Assembly: GCF_012641515.1 (NCBI RefSeq)
Contig: NZ_JABAHY010000002.1
Span: 1 to 64,000 of the forward strand
Origin: Nesterenkonia sedimenti
GTDB lineage: Bacteria; Actinomycetota; Actinomycetes; Actinomycetales; Micrococcaceae
DNA: 64,000 bases
Direction of reading: 5' to 3'
Shown here: positions 27,249 to 35,811 of the stretch, in pieces
Numbering within the stretch: position 1 is the stretch's first letter
Layout: each line of letters begins with the position of its first letter
Position numbers and translations under genes: made by a program
The notes under the pieces: generated by a model
The model's input: only the letters and a program-made list of their open reading frames with translations
Database searches by the model: none
Told to the model about the DNA's origin: nothing

Positions 27249-29768
27249 GTGACCAATCAGGAGCATGAGGACGGGCAAAACCCTCAGGGGGAGGGCGGGA
27301 ACACCCCCGGTCCTCAGGGCCCCCAGGAGCCGTCCCATGAGCCCGGTGAGCAGCCCACTGCTCCGGACCAGGCCCAGACCTCACAACAGCCATACACGCC
27401 ACAGCAGGCTTCCCCTCAGCAGGACCCCGCCTGGCAGGCTCAGCCCGAACAGCAGGCTCCCAGCTACCCGCCCCAGCAGCCTCAGCCGGGTCAACCTCAG
27501 GACTCCTCACAGCACTACCAGGCTCCGCAGTATCCGCCGCAGCAGTACCCAGCAGCACAGGGTCAGTGGCCCCAGGACCCACAGCAGTCGCCCCAGCAGG
27601 CCGGCCAGCCGTACCAGGATCCCTACCAGCAGCAGCCGCAGGGCAAGGGGCAGCAGCCTGGCTACCAGCCTGATCCCTATCAGCAAGGACAGTATCAACA
27701 GGGTTATTACCAGCAGCAGTACTCTCCTGTGCAGACGCAGGATCAGGGCCCGTCGGCACCTGAGATGCCGGCCTTCCTGAAAGGCCTGCGTCCCCGCCAT
27801 TTCTTCAAAGCACTCGGTGCAATGCTCATCGGCTACGCCGTCGTGCTGGTCCTTTCGGTGCTGACTGCCATCGGCTTCATGATCGACGCAGTGAGCACCA
27901 GCGATCTGCCCGACAGTGAGGCCATCGGAGAATTCACTGACCTCTTCGGCACACCCGATTTCAGCGACTGGTTGGCGATTCTGACTGTTCCCTTCCAAAT
28001 CGCGGGAATGTGGCTCTTCGGACAGATTCAGTTCGAGATGAGCCTGCCGGACTTCTTCGGTGAGATCTTCGCGGGGACCGGCTTCAACGCCAGCCCCGAT
28101 ATGGTCGTCGAGGCCTGGTTGCCGAACCTGTTGGTAGCCGCAATCGCAGCCTCCATCGCTGTCTGGGCGGGACGGAAGATGGCCCGCCGCGGTGCACAGT
28201 CCCAGTTGGCTGAACTCCACGCCGGAGCCAAGATCATCGTCAGCGTTCTGGTCTCTGCCGCCCTGGCCGGACTCACCCTCCTGCTCACCTGGGCCACCAC
28301 ATTCCGGCAGTCCCTGGACATGACTCAGGCCATGGAGGCCGACGGCATGACCCAGGATGACCTCGAAGAGATGGGGCAGTTCTTCGACGTCGATGTCAGT
28401 GATATGGACATGTCCTTCACTGTCAGCACTGCCGGGTTCAGCCTCTTCATCGGCGCTTTCGTCTTCTACCTGATCATCGGTCTGATGGTCACCCTGCCGC
28501 CGAAGGAGAAGTCCACTGCACCCCGTGGACTCAGCAAGCTGCTTCCCTCGAGCAATAAGGCCCCCAAGGCAGTGGCTACCCATGTGTTGATCCTCAGCCT
28601 TCCCGCGATCATCTATACCACGGTGCGTTTGGTCATCGATGAGGGCTGGAGCATGCTGGTGTCCTTCTTCACCTGGGCCTCCAACGCCGGAACGATGTCC
28701 ATTGTCTGGATGACCTCGGGTGCGAACTACTTCTCAGGCGGAATGCGCGCCAACTCCGAAATCGATCCCTCCGGTGAGATGAATGAATCCGGTTCTGCGC
28801 CCTTCTACCTGTGGAGCTCCGGGCTGGAGGATATGCAGAACAGCGAACTCGGCTCCGAATTCGCTGATGATGTCCAAGACTCCGATTGGATCTCCGGTGT
28901 CATCTTCGAGGGCTTCCAGTGGTGGGAGCTCACGATTGCCATCGCACTGGGCGTCATCGCCGTTTTGGCCACTGCCATGGTCTGGGCCAAGGCCCGGGAG
29001 AAGCGCACCCGCGGTTTCCGCGCCGTCACCGGATGGCTGACTCTGCCGCTGAGCTACGGCCTGCTGGGTCTGCTGCTGATGTTCTTCAGCCAGACTCACT
29101 TCAGTATGGACATGATGAGCATGGTTTCGGCAGACATCTCTGTGGCCCCGGCATGGTGGACCTTCCTGATTCTGATGATTGTGGGCCTCGTCGTCGAGCT
29201 GTTGTCACGATTCGTGATGCCGCTGTTCATCCGGGGAGCCAAGAAGCCAAGGAACCCAGCGCCCACCTACGATCCTGCTCAGCAGGAACAGGCCCCCTAC
29301 GGTCAGCAGGGTCAGCAATCCGCACCTCAGCAGCAGCCGGCCTATGCTGCTCCCGGTGCCGCGCCGACCCAGCCCTATACCGTGCAGCAGCCGGCTTACC
29401 CCCAGCAGCCGCAGCAGCCGGATCCCTATCAGTACCCGCCGCATCAGTACCCTCAGCAGGGCTACCAGGGGCAGGGTTATGAGCAGCCCGGTCAGTTCCA
29501 GCAACCTCAGGGGCAACCCGGTTATGGGCAGCCTGGATACCCGCAGCCTGAGCAGTTCCAACAGCCGCAGGGGCAGCCATATCACCAGGGCAACCCGCAG
29601 CAGCAGCCGGAGTACCAGCAGCCCTATCCGTATCAGCCACCTCAACAGGGTCAGTGGGCCCCGCCGCAGCAGAACCCGCAGACCGAAACCGGGCAGAACC
29701 AGGAGCAGAATCCTGGTCAATCCCCAGGTCAAGGCCAGCAGCAGAACCCCGATGCGGGAAATCAGTGA
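27249..29768 (+). CDS. Multi-spanning membrane protein with Pro/Gln-rich ends, paralogue 2
   Basis: 839 residues, the larger paralogue. Residues 1 to ~170 are a Gln/Pro/Tyr-rich tail. The core begins at PEMPAFLKGLRPRHFFKALG and has about eight hydrophobic segments plus an acidic soluble insert (MTQAMEADGMTQDDLEEMGQ) and another near NSEIDPSGEMNESG that the smaller paralogue lacks. Residues ~665-839 are YPQQ/GYGQPG/FQQPQ repeats. Shared landmarks with paralogue 1 are PFQIAGMWLFG and VELLSRFVMPLFIRGAKK. GTG at 27249 follows GAGGAG. Both tails presumably face the same side of the membrane if segment counts are even. Function unknown. Confidence 0.8.
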   Translation: MTNQEHEDGQNPQGEGGNTPGPQGPQEPSHEPGEQPTAPDQAQTSQQPYTPQQASPQQDPAWQAQPEQQAPSYPPQQPQPGQPQDSSQHYQAPQYPPQQYPAAQGQWPQDPQQSPQQAGQPYQDPYQQQPQGKGQQPGYQPDPYQQGQYQQGYYQQQYSPVQTQDQGPSAPEMPAFLKGLRPRHFFKALGAMLIGYAVVLVLSVLTAIGFMIDAVSTSDLPDSEAIGEFTDLFGTPDFSDWLAILTVPFQIAGMWLFGQIQFEMSLPDFFGEIFAGTGFNASPDMVVEAWLPNLLVAAIAASIAVWAGRKMARRGAQSQLAELHAGAKIIVSVLVSAALAGLTLLLTWATTFRQSLDMTQAMEADGMTQDDLEEMGQFFDVDVSDMDMSFTVSTAGFSLFIGAFVFYLIIGLMVTLPPKEKSTAPRGLSKLLPSSNKAPKAVATHVLILSLPAIIYTTVRLVIDEGWSMLVSFFTWASNAGTMSIVWMTSGANYFSGGMRANSEIDPSGEMNESGSAPFYLWSSGLEDMQNSELGSEFADDVQDSDWISGVIFEGFQWWELTIAIALGVIAVLATAMVWAKAREKRTRGFRAVTGWLTLPLSYGLLGLLLMFFSQTHFSMDMMSMVSADISVAPAWWTFLILMIVGLVVELLSRFVMPLFIRGAKKPRNPAPTYDPAQQEQAPYGQQGQQSAPQQQPAYAAPGAAPTQPYTVQQPAYPQQPQQPDPYQYPPHQYPQQGYQGQGYEQPGQFQQPQGQPGYGQPGYPQPEQFQQPQGQPYHQGNPQQQPEYQQPYPYQPPQQGQWAPPQQNPQTETGQNQEQNPGQSPGQGQQQNPDAGNQ

Positions 29769-30081
29769 CTGATGCCGTAGACTAGTGGAGTCCTCCGGAT
29801 ATCCCGTTTATCTGTGCAGACTCCTGGCGCGCCCGACTAACCTCCGGGCGGTAGGTCCGGTCGAGACTCTTGTGTTGTGTCACGGGCAACTCCGGAACCC
29901 CAATAGCGGTCCGTCCCTGTGAACACCTCCGTGTGAAAACCACCTGATGAATCCTGCTGTGCCCATGCACTGCAGGCATGCCCAAAGCATGCCCAGTTCG
30001 AGCACCAGTGGTTGAAGAATCTTGCCACCGAAGCGTTTTCGCAGGGGATTGGTCCGCCCCAATTGTGACTAAGGAGTCATA
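29769..30081 (+). promoter_or_regulatory. Long untranslated leader region of the DEAD-box helicase gene
   Basis: 313 bases without a gene. It contains close direct repeats GCATGCCCA at about 29976-29995 and several GC-rich short hairpins. Long structured leaders are common in front of cold-shock helicase genes, so this may be one. No promoter could be placed with confidence. Confidence 0.35.
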
Positions 30082-31878
30082 GTGACCGAAGAAACACAGC
30101 AGCAGACCGTACCGTTCAACGAGCTGGGACTAGATCCCCGGGTCCTGGAGACCATCGAGCAGATGGGCTACGAGAACCCCTCGCCCATCCAGGCAGAGAC
30201 CATCCCTCACCTGATCGCCGGCCGGGACGTCGTCGGGCTTGCCCAGACCGGGACCGGTAAAACCGCAGCCTTCGCGCTGCCGGCCCTGACCCATATGGCC
30301 CAGTCCTACGACGCCGGCGACCTCGGGTCTGCGCCCAATACGCTGGTTCTTGCTCCCACCCGCGAACTGGCGATCCAGGTGGCTGAGGCTTTCAGCAGCT
30401 ATGCGGCCAAGACTGACGGTATCTCTGTGCTGCCCATCTACGGCGGTGCTCCCTATGGGCCGCAGCTGGCCGGTCTGCGCCGCGGAGCCAATGTTGTGGT
30501 CGGTACCCCTGGCCGCGTCATCGACCATATGGCCAAGGGATCTCTGGACCTTTCCGAGGTTCGGCACCTGATCCTGGATGAGGCCGATGAGATGCTGCGC
30601 ATGGGCTTCGCCGAGGAAGTCGACAAGATCCTGGCCCAGACCCCGGAGACTAAGCAGGTTGCCCTGTTCTCCGCCACTATGCCCAAGGCCATCCGCCGGA
30701 TCAGCGAGGACTACCTCAATGATCCGGTGGAGGTGGCGGTGAAGACTAAGACCACCACCGGTGCCAATATCCGTCAGCGGTTCGTGTTCATCAAGCACCA
30801 CGCCAAGCCTGAGGCCCTGGCCCGGATCATGGAGACTGAGCCGCATGATGCTGCCATTGTCTTTGTGCGCACCCGTTCGGCCACTGAGGAGGTCGCCTCG
30901 AAGCTGAGCGCCCGTGGGTTCCGCGCCCAGGCGATCAATGGGGATATCCCGCAGAACCTGCGTGAGAAGACTGTTGAGCAGCTCAAGGACGGCCGGATTG
31001 ATGTTCTGGTGGCCACCGATGTCGCCGCCCGCGGTCTGGACGTGGAGCGGATCAGTCACGTCTTCAACTACGACATCCCCCTGGACACTGAGTCCTATGT
31101 GCACCGGATTGGGCGCACCGGCCGTGCCGGGCGCTCCGGTGAGGCCATCCTGTTCGTGACTCCTCGTGAGAAGCGTCTGCTGCGGGCCATCGAGAAGGCA
31201 ACGCGTCAGCAGGTTGAGCAGATGAACCTGCCGACTGTGGCCGATGTGAATGCTTCGCGTCTGGAGCGTTTCTCAGAGCGGATCACCCAGACTCTGGCCG
31301 GTGAGGAGCTGGAGGAGTACCGGGGTCTGGTCACCAGCTATGTCTCGGAGCACAACACCCCGGCTGAGGATGTTGCCGCTGCGCTGGTGGCTATGGTTCA
31401 CGACGGCCGGCCGCTGCTGCTGGATGAGCAGGCTGAGGATGATCTTGCGCGCGCTGCTAACCAGAGCTTCGACCGGGAGGACCGTGGTGGTCGCGGCGAC
31501 CGCGAGCGTGGTCCCCGCGGCGGTAAGCACGGTCAGCCCTCTGCTGATCCGGGGAACGCGATCTACAAGATCGCCGTGGGTAAGAAGGACGGTGTGAACC
31601 CCGGGCATATTGTTGGGGCTATCACCGGTGAGGCCAACCTCCGGGGCAACCAGGTGGGAAGCATCAATATCTACCCGACCTTCTCCCTGGTGGAGCTGCC
31701 GAAGGATCTGTCGCGGGACCAGCTTTCAGCCCTGGGCAAGGCCCGGGTGGGTGGCCGTCAGCTGAACATCGAACTGGACTCCGGCCCCCATGGCACAGGT
31801 GGCTTCAAGAAGAAGTTCGACGGCGGCAAGAAGTTCGATAAAAAGGGCCCCCGCAAGGGCGGTTTTGCCAAGCGCTGA
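30082..31878 (+). CDS. deaD: DEAD-box ATP-dependent RNA helicase with DbpA RNA-binding domain
   Basis: 598 residues. Helicase motifs in order: Q motif (NPSPIQAETIP, ~32-42), Walker A AQTGTGKT (54-61), APTRELA, DEAD at 166-169, SAT, then ARGLD and HRIGRTGRAG in the second RecA domain. After a basic Gly/Arg stretch (DREDRGGRGDRERGPRGG), residues ~495-565 form a DbpA-type RNA-binding domain (YKIAVGKKDGVNPGHIVGAITGEA), and the tail is Lys/Gly-rich. This is the CsdA/DeaD type acting in ribosome assembly and cold adaptation. GTG at 30082 has AAGGAG well placed. Confidence 0.93.
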   Translation: MTEETQQQTVPFNELGLDPRVLETIEQMGYENPSPIQAETIPHLIAGRDVVGLAQTGTGKTAAFALPALTHMAQSYDAGDLGSAPNTLVLAPTRELAIQVAEAFSSYAAKTDGISVLPIYGGAPYGPQLAGLRRGANVVVGTPGRVIDHMAKGSLDLSEVRHLILDEADEMLRMGFAEEVDKILAQTPETKQVALFSATMPKAIRRISEDYLNDPVEVAVKTKTTTGANIRQRFVFIKHHAKPEALARIMETEPHDAAIVFVRTRSATEEVASKLSARGFRAQAINGDIPQNLREKTVEQLKDGRIDVLVATDVAARGLDVERISHVFNYDIPLDTESYVHRIGRTGRAGRSGEAILFVTPREKRLLRAIEKATRQQVEQMNLPTVADVNASRLERFSERITQTLAGEELEEYRGLVTSYVSEHNTPAEDVAAALVAMVHDGRPLLLDEQAEDDLARAANQSFDREDRGGRGDRERGPRGGKHGQPSADPGNAIYKIAVGKKDGVNPGHIVGAITGEANLRGNQVGSINIYPTFSLVELPKDLSRDQLSALGKARVGGRQLNIELDSGPHGTGGFKKKFDGGKKFDKKGPRKGGFAKR

Positions 31879-31998
31879 TCGGCTGAGTAGGTGACTCCAA
31901 GCCGCCTCACGGGGCTCCTCGCTCGAGCCTATGAGGTGGCTGGAGCCCGGTGTGAGGGCGGCTGAGAGATGCCCATTAGCATGCGGAAGTACGCGGAT

Positions 31999-32028
31999 TT
32001 GAGACCGGGTCCAAACTGGTGCTAAAGT
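31999..32028 (+). promoter_or_regulatory. Promoter of tRNA-Thr
   Basis: TTGAGA (31999-32004), 18-base spacer, TAAAGT (32023-32028), with the tRNA starting 11 bases after the -10 box. Confidence 0.6.
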
Positions 32029-32039
32029 GTACTGCCGTT

Positions 32040-32111
32040 GCCCCAATAGCTCAGTGGTAGAGCGCAGTCTTGGTAAGACTGAGGTCCCGGGATCGATTCC
32101 CGGTTGGGGCT
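32040..32111 (+). tRNA. tRNA-Thr (anticodon GGT)
   Basis: Acceptor stem GCCCCAA / TTGGGGC, anticodon arm CAGTC-TTGGTAA-GACTG with loop anticodon GGT, T arm CCGGG-ATCGATT-CCCGG. CCA is not encoded. Confidence 0.95.
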
Positions 32112-32206
32112 CCGAATGAGAGCCCGCGGCGCAGCAGTTCTAAACTGATTCAGTTTTATCTATGCTGCGCCCGGGCAATTCTCATTCTGGACGAGCCATC
32201 GTCCGT

Positions 32207-32280
32207 GGCTGTGTAGCTCAGTCGGTTAGAGCGCACCACTCATAATGGTGAGGTCGGCGGTTCGAGCCCGCCCACAGCTA
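32207..32280 (+). tRNA. tRNA-Met (anticodon CAT, elongator type)
   Basis: Acceptor stem GGCTGTG / CACAGCT with one G-U pair, anticodon arm CACCA-CTCATAA-TGGTG, T arm GGCGG-TTCGAGC-CCGCC. The normal first acceptor pair and lack of three GC pairs in the anticodon stem argue against the initiator form. CCA is not encoded. Confidence 0.93.
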
Positions 32281-32379
32281 CAGAATCCCAAATATGTAAG
32301 GCTCCGGATCGCATCAGCGCCCGGGGCCTTCGGCATCTCCACACAGCCAGGTGTTTAAGGTGTCATTCTCCCTATGCGC

Positions 32380-32694
32380 CTATCGATTTGGGCCATGCCA
32401 GGGGTTGAAGCAAGCCACTCCGAGGGGTTCGAAGTGTTTGGTGTTGCGGGTGGCAATGGTCATTCCGGCAGACTGAGCTACAGCCCCGATGAGGGCATCA
32501 TCCAATGGCGCGTGCTCGGGAACGCGGAAAGTGGCGAGAATGCGCGCGGCTGGCAGATCAAAGGGCAGTATGCGGTCGGCAAAGGTCGGCAATACACGTT
32601 CCTCGAACCAGCGGCGCAGAATCTTGCCCCGAGCTATGTCGGTTCGCTCTTTGGTCACCACGCTGCGTTCGATCTCCGCGACGGCGACGTCGCC
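32380..32694 (-). pseudogene. C-terminal remnant of a VapC-type PIN-domain toxin gene
   Basis: Leftward frame open from just after a TGA at 32695-32697. It encodes VAVAEIERSVTKERTDI, then ILRRWFEERVLP, FADRILPFD, LDDALIGAVAQSAGMTIATRN and TKHFEPLGVACFNPW. This is the C-terminal two-thirds of a VapC ribonuclease, including the conserved acidic and TRN segments. The N-terminal part with the first catalytic Asp (LLDTN) is missing, and no vapB antitoxin is present. It starts 100 bases after tRNA-Met, a common landing site for mobile DNA. Inactive as a toxin by inference. Confidence 0.7.
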
Positions 32695-32931
32695 TCAGCC
32701 GACTGCGACGGGGCTCTGGACCGGGAAGAGGACGCAGAGCAAACCTGCACGTATGAGACCAACGACGGCGAAGAGTATGAAACTCTGGCGATCTACCAAG
32801 GTGTGATCGACGGAGATGACGGAGCAAAACCGCACATGGGCTTCACCTGGCACGAAGAGGCCGAGATTGATCTCGACGACCCGGAACTCGAAGAGCATGG
32901 GCCTTCGTCTTTCCCCGTCCCCGATGAGTAA
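32690..32931 (+). pseudogene. C-terminal remnant of a DUF4333-like lipoprotein gene
   Basis: Encodes ADCDGALDREEDAEQTCTYE, DGEEYETLAIYQGV and DGDDGAKPHMGFTWHEE, then an acidic tail. The CDG-x-DA-x-C-x-DG-Y pattern resembles the DUF4333 type seen in small actinobacterial lipoproteins. No signal peptide or start belongs to it. The open frame continues upstream to 32374 only by reading antisense through the VapC remnant, so the longer open frame is a chance fusion. An intact lipoprotein gene follows at 33121. Confidence 0.5.
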
Positions 32932-33120
32932 GCCCTGACCGAGCCCAATGCGAGGTTGATGATGGCGGCAGAGACCCAGAGCGAGGTCTTTGCCGCCATC
33001 GCTTTCTCCTCAACCACCGGCCGCACTCGCGTAGTAATGCTGAAATGCGCGAAGGCGCGAAATCACGCGCCGATAGGATGGCACTAAGCTCAAACTCCTT
33101 CCTTTTGTCTGGAGACTTTC

Positions 33121-33525
33121 GTGAAGAAAACCTTCTTGGCTGCTGCTGCCCTGGCCATATTGACCCTGACCGCATGTGGCAGTGAGGACCTCTCGCAGTC
33201 AGAACTCGAAGAGGCCCTCGGCCGCGACGCCCCCGCCGGCATGGACTTTGACCTCAGCTGCGACAGCGGTATCGACCTCGAAGATGGCAGCTCCACCGAG
33301 TGCACTGTCGAATACGAGGGTGAGACCGAGCACAGCACGGTCACCTACGACGAGGAGAATCACCGGTTCGACTTCTCCGCCGGCGGTCGGCTCTACCTCG
33401 ACGACATCGGCATCGACCGCGAGGGCGAAGGCGCCGGCGGCAGCACCGGCGGTCCCTTCGGCAATACCGGAAACAACGACGACGATGAGTCCGAGGAAGA
33501 CCAGAGCAACGGCGTCGGCTGGTAA
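33121..33525 (+). CDS. Small DUF4333-like lipoprotein
   Basis: 134 residues. MKKTFLAAAALAILTLTACG is a lipoprotein signal with lipobox LTAC and lipidated Cys19. The mature part is strongly acidic. Its CDSGIDLEDGSSTECTVEYE segment has the paired cysteines of DUF4333-like domains, and it ends in a Gly/Asn/Asp-rich tail. GTG start at 33121 after TCTGGAG. Function unknown; probably anchored to the outer face of the membrane. The 3' fragment just upstream may derive from a relative. Confidence 0.75.
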   Translation: MKKTFLAAAALAILTLTACGSEDLSQSELEEALGRDAPAGMDFDLSCDSGIDLEDGSSTECTVEYEGETEHSTVTYDEENHRFDFSAGGRLYLDDIGIDREGEGAGGSTGGPFGNTGNNDDDESEEDQSNGVGW

Positions 33526-33547
33526 TCCCACTTAGAATGGTCCAGCG

Positions 33548-33808
33548 ATGACCAATAACGCGCAGTTGGACCCATGGAGCACAGGCACCCCCGCATACCG
33601 GGCTGCCCTGGTGATCGGCATGGGCGCCACGTTCCTCGGAATCCTGGCGCTGATCACCGCCGCATTCACAGACATCGGCGCACTGCGCACCACCGGGATG
33701 ATCCTCATCGGCGCCGGAATCCTCAGCCACGTGATCGGCATCGGCCTGCGCAAACGCCAGGCCACCCAGATCATCCGGAACCGCCAATCCGCAGCCGGAA
33801 GCGAGTAA
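33548..33808 (+). CDS. Small two-segment membrane protein
   Basis: 86 residues: a short polar N-terminus, hydrophobic segments at about residues 20-42 (LVIGMGATFLGILALITAAF) and 50-67 (TGMILIGAGILSHVIGIGL), and a basic C-terminus RKRQATQIIRNRQ. No family recognised. It lies between the lipoprotein gene and the MaoC pair, four bases before the latter. No clear ribosome-binding site. Confidence 0.55.
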   Translation: MTNNAQLDPWSTGTPAYRAALVIGMGATFLGILALITAAFTDIGALRTTGMILIGAGILSHVIGIGLRKRQATQIIRNRQSAAGSE

Positions 33809-33812
33809 ACAC

Positions 33813-34268
33813 TTGAGCATCAACACCGCCCGCGAGGGGCACACCTATCCCAGCGTGGACTACCAGGTCGGCAGCGAGGCCATCCGTGAATTCGCTGTTG
33901 CCGTGAAGAACCAGCACCCCTCCCACCACCAGGCAGAAGCCGCCCAGGCATTGGGCCACCGCGACATCATCGCCCCGCCGAGCTTCGCCGTCGTCGTCTC
34001 TCAAAAGGCCGAAGCCGAAGTGGTCAAAGACCCCGAAGTCGGCATCGACTTCTCCCGGGTTGTCCACGCCGATGAGCGATTCACCCACCACAGCCCCATC
34101 ACCGCCGGTGACAACCTCACCGCAGCCACCACCCTGGAACGCATCCGCATCATGGGCGCCGGGGCCATGGTCACCACCAGCACCGAAATCCACACCGAGG
34201 ACGGCACCCGCCGTGCCACCGTCACCTCCAGCCTGCTGGTCCGTGCCGACGACGAAGAGGAGAACTGA
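33813..34268 (+). CDS. HadA/HadC-like (UPF0336, FAS1-type) dehydratase subunit
   Basis: 151-residue hot-dog-fold protein of the MaoC N-terminal type (HTYPSVDYQVGSEAIREFA, IIAPPSFAVVV, VHADERFTHHSPITAGDNLT). In mycobacteria the HadA/HadC partner lacks the catalytic His and pairs with HadB to form a (3R)-hydroxyacyl dehydratase; the next gene is the HadB type. TTG start at 33813, with GGAAGCGAG as a weak ribosome-binding site. Its stop shares one base with the next ATG (TGATG). Confidence 0.82.
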   Translation: MSINTAREGHTYPSVDYQVGSEAIREFAVAVKNQHPSHHQAEAAQALGHRDIIAPPSFAVVVSQKAEAEVVKDPEVGIDFSRVVHADERFTHHSPITAGDNLTAATTLERIRIMGAGAMVTTSTEIHTEDGTRRATVTSSLLVRADDEEEN

Positions 34269-34729
34269 TGAGCCCCACACCCACCTGGGACCAGCTGGAA
34301 AAGGGTCAGAACATCGGCTCCACCACCTTCAGCCTCTCCCGCGCCGACCTCATCCGCTACGCGGCCGCTTCCGGGGACCACAACCCCATTCACTGGAATG
34401 AACGCTTCGCCCGCGAAGTCGGTCTCGATGGAGTCATTGCCCACGGCATGCTCACGATGGGGGCCGCCGTCGGACTGGTCACCGACTGGGCAGGCGATCC
34501 GGCCGCAGTCACCGATTACCAGACCCGGTTCACCAAACCTGTCCCGGTGCCCGACGCCGCCGAGGGCTCCCCGGAGACCGCCACCGCAGAACTGGCCGTC
34601 ACCGGCAAAATCGGCAAGCTCGACGAGGATTCAAAAACCGCACGGGTGGACCTCACCGTCGAACTGGTCGAAGGCGAAGAACGCACCAAGGTGCTCACCA
34701 AATCTCAGGCCGTGGTGAGCTTCGGCTGA
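34268..34729 (+). CDS. MaoC/HadB-like dehydratase catalytic subunit
   Basis: 153-residue hot-dog protein with the hydratase-2 motif YAAASGDHNPIHWNERFAREVGLDGVIAHGML, carrying the catalytic Asp/His pair. It forms the catalytic half of a heterodimer with the preceding gene and probably acts on hydroxyacyl thioesters. This MaoC pair normally stands directly before murB in Actinobacteria; here a three-gene ABC transporter separates them. Confidence 0.88.
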   Translation: MSPTPTWDQLEKGQNIGSTTFSLSRADLIRYAAASGDHNPIHWNERFAREVGLDGVIAHGMLTMGAAVGLVTDWAGDPAAVTDYQTRFTKPVPVPDAAEGSPETATAELAVTGKIGKLDEDSKTARVDLTVELVEGEERTKVLTKSQAVVSFG

Positions 34730-34846
34730 CCAGGCCCTTCAGCACCCTCCGGTCAGAGTTGAGCGGCGTGATATCCGTGAAACAGGCCGGATGCGTATAA
34801 TCTCGAAGCACTCACACTCAACGCACCATGGAATGGGGAGCACACC

Positions 34847-35764
34847 ATGACCAGCCTTGCTGACCTTCAGCAGAAGCCGTGGCTGAAACCACTGGCCGCA
34901 GCCTCGATCGCCGCCCTGGCACTGACCGCCTGCGGTGACGACAATGGCGACGACAACGGAGAAGACGTCGACGCCGAATCCGAGGTGGAGACTGATATCG
35001 ACATCGACGCCGATGTCCAGACCCTCGAAGAGGGCGAACTGCAGGTCTGCTCCGATGTTCCCTACCCGCCCTTCGAGTACTACGACACCGATGGCAATGT
35101 GGTCGGCTACGACATCGACATCGCCGCCGCCATCGCCGATGCCCTGGACCTTGATCTCGAGATCATCGAATCCTCCTGGGAAGGCCTGGAATCCGGCATC
35201 GCCCTGGAATCCCAGGACTGCGACCTGGTCATCTCCGGTATGACCATCACCGAGGAGCGCGCGGGCAATATGCTCTTCAGCGACCCCTACCTGGATGACA
35301 ACCTGGGTCTGCTGGCCGCCGCCGAAGCCGGCATCACCTCCCTCGATGACCTCGAGGGCGCTTCCGTGGGTGTCCAGAACGGCACCACCGGTCACACCTA
35401 CGCCGAAGAGGAACTCGGCCTCGATGTCCAGCAGTACGAGGACTCCGGACTGCTGCTGCAGGGCCTGGAGGCAGGACAGGTTGAGGCTCTGATCGGCAAT
35501 ATCTCCATCATCGGCTACCAGGCCGGCGACGACGACGCCTTCGAATTCGTCGAGGAGATCGACACCGGCGAGCAGCTGGGCATCGCAGCCCAGCAGGACA
35601 ACCAGGAACTCATCGACGCCGTCAACGAAGTTCTGGCCGCACTGGAATCCGAGGGACTCCTCGAGGAAATCCAGCAGAACTGGTTCCACTCCGATGACAC
35701 CCCCGACGAGGGCGAAGCTGAGGAAGATGACGACGACGATGACAACGACGAGGACGAGGACTGA
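34847..35764 (+). CDS. Amino-acid ABC transporter substrate-binding lipoprotein
   Basis: 305 residues. Signal with lipobox ALTAC, Cys29. The SBP family 3 fold starts at ELQVCSDVPYPPFEYYDTDGNVVGYDIDIAAAIADAL, with SGMTITEERAGNMLFSDPYL and GVQNGTTGHTYAEE. Very acidic throughout, with a Glu/Asp tail (DEGEAEEDDDDDDNDEDED). It binds a polar amino acid outside the membrane and delivers it to the permease encoded 48 bases downstream. ATG at 34847 has GGGGAG upstream. Confidence 0.9.
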   Translation: MTSLADLQQKPWLKPLAAASIAALALTACGDDNGDDNGEDVDAESEVETDIDIDADVQTLEEGELQVCSDVPYPPFEYYDTDGNVVGYDIDIAAAIADALDLDLEIIESSWEGLESGIALESQDCDLVISGMTITEERAGNMLFSDPYLDDNLGLLAAAEAGITSLDDLEGASVGVQNGTTGHTYAEEELGLDVQQYEDSGLLLQGLEAGQVEALIGNISIIGYQAGDDDAFEFVEEIDTGEQLGIAAQQDNQELIDAVNEVLAALESEGLLEEIQQNWFHSDDTPDEGEAEEDDDDDDNDEDED

Positions 35765-35811
35765 GGAGTCACCCTGCTGCTGAGCACTCCGAAGGGGTGG
35801 GTTGACCGCTG

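Noticed and set aside
32374-32931. A 185-residue protein on the plus strand
   Set aside because: Its first two-thirds are antisense to a recognisable VapC fragment and only the end resembles a lipoprotein family.
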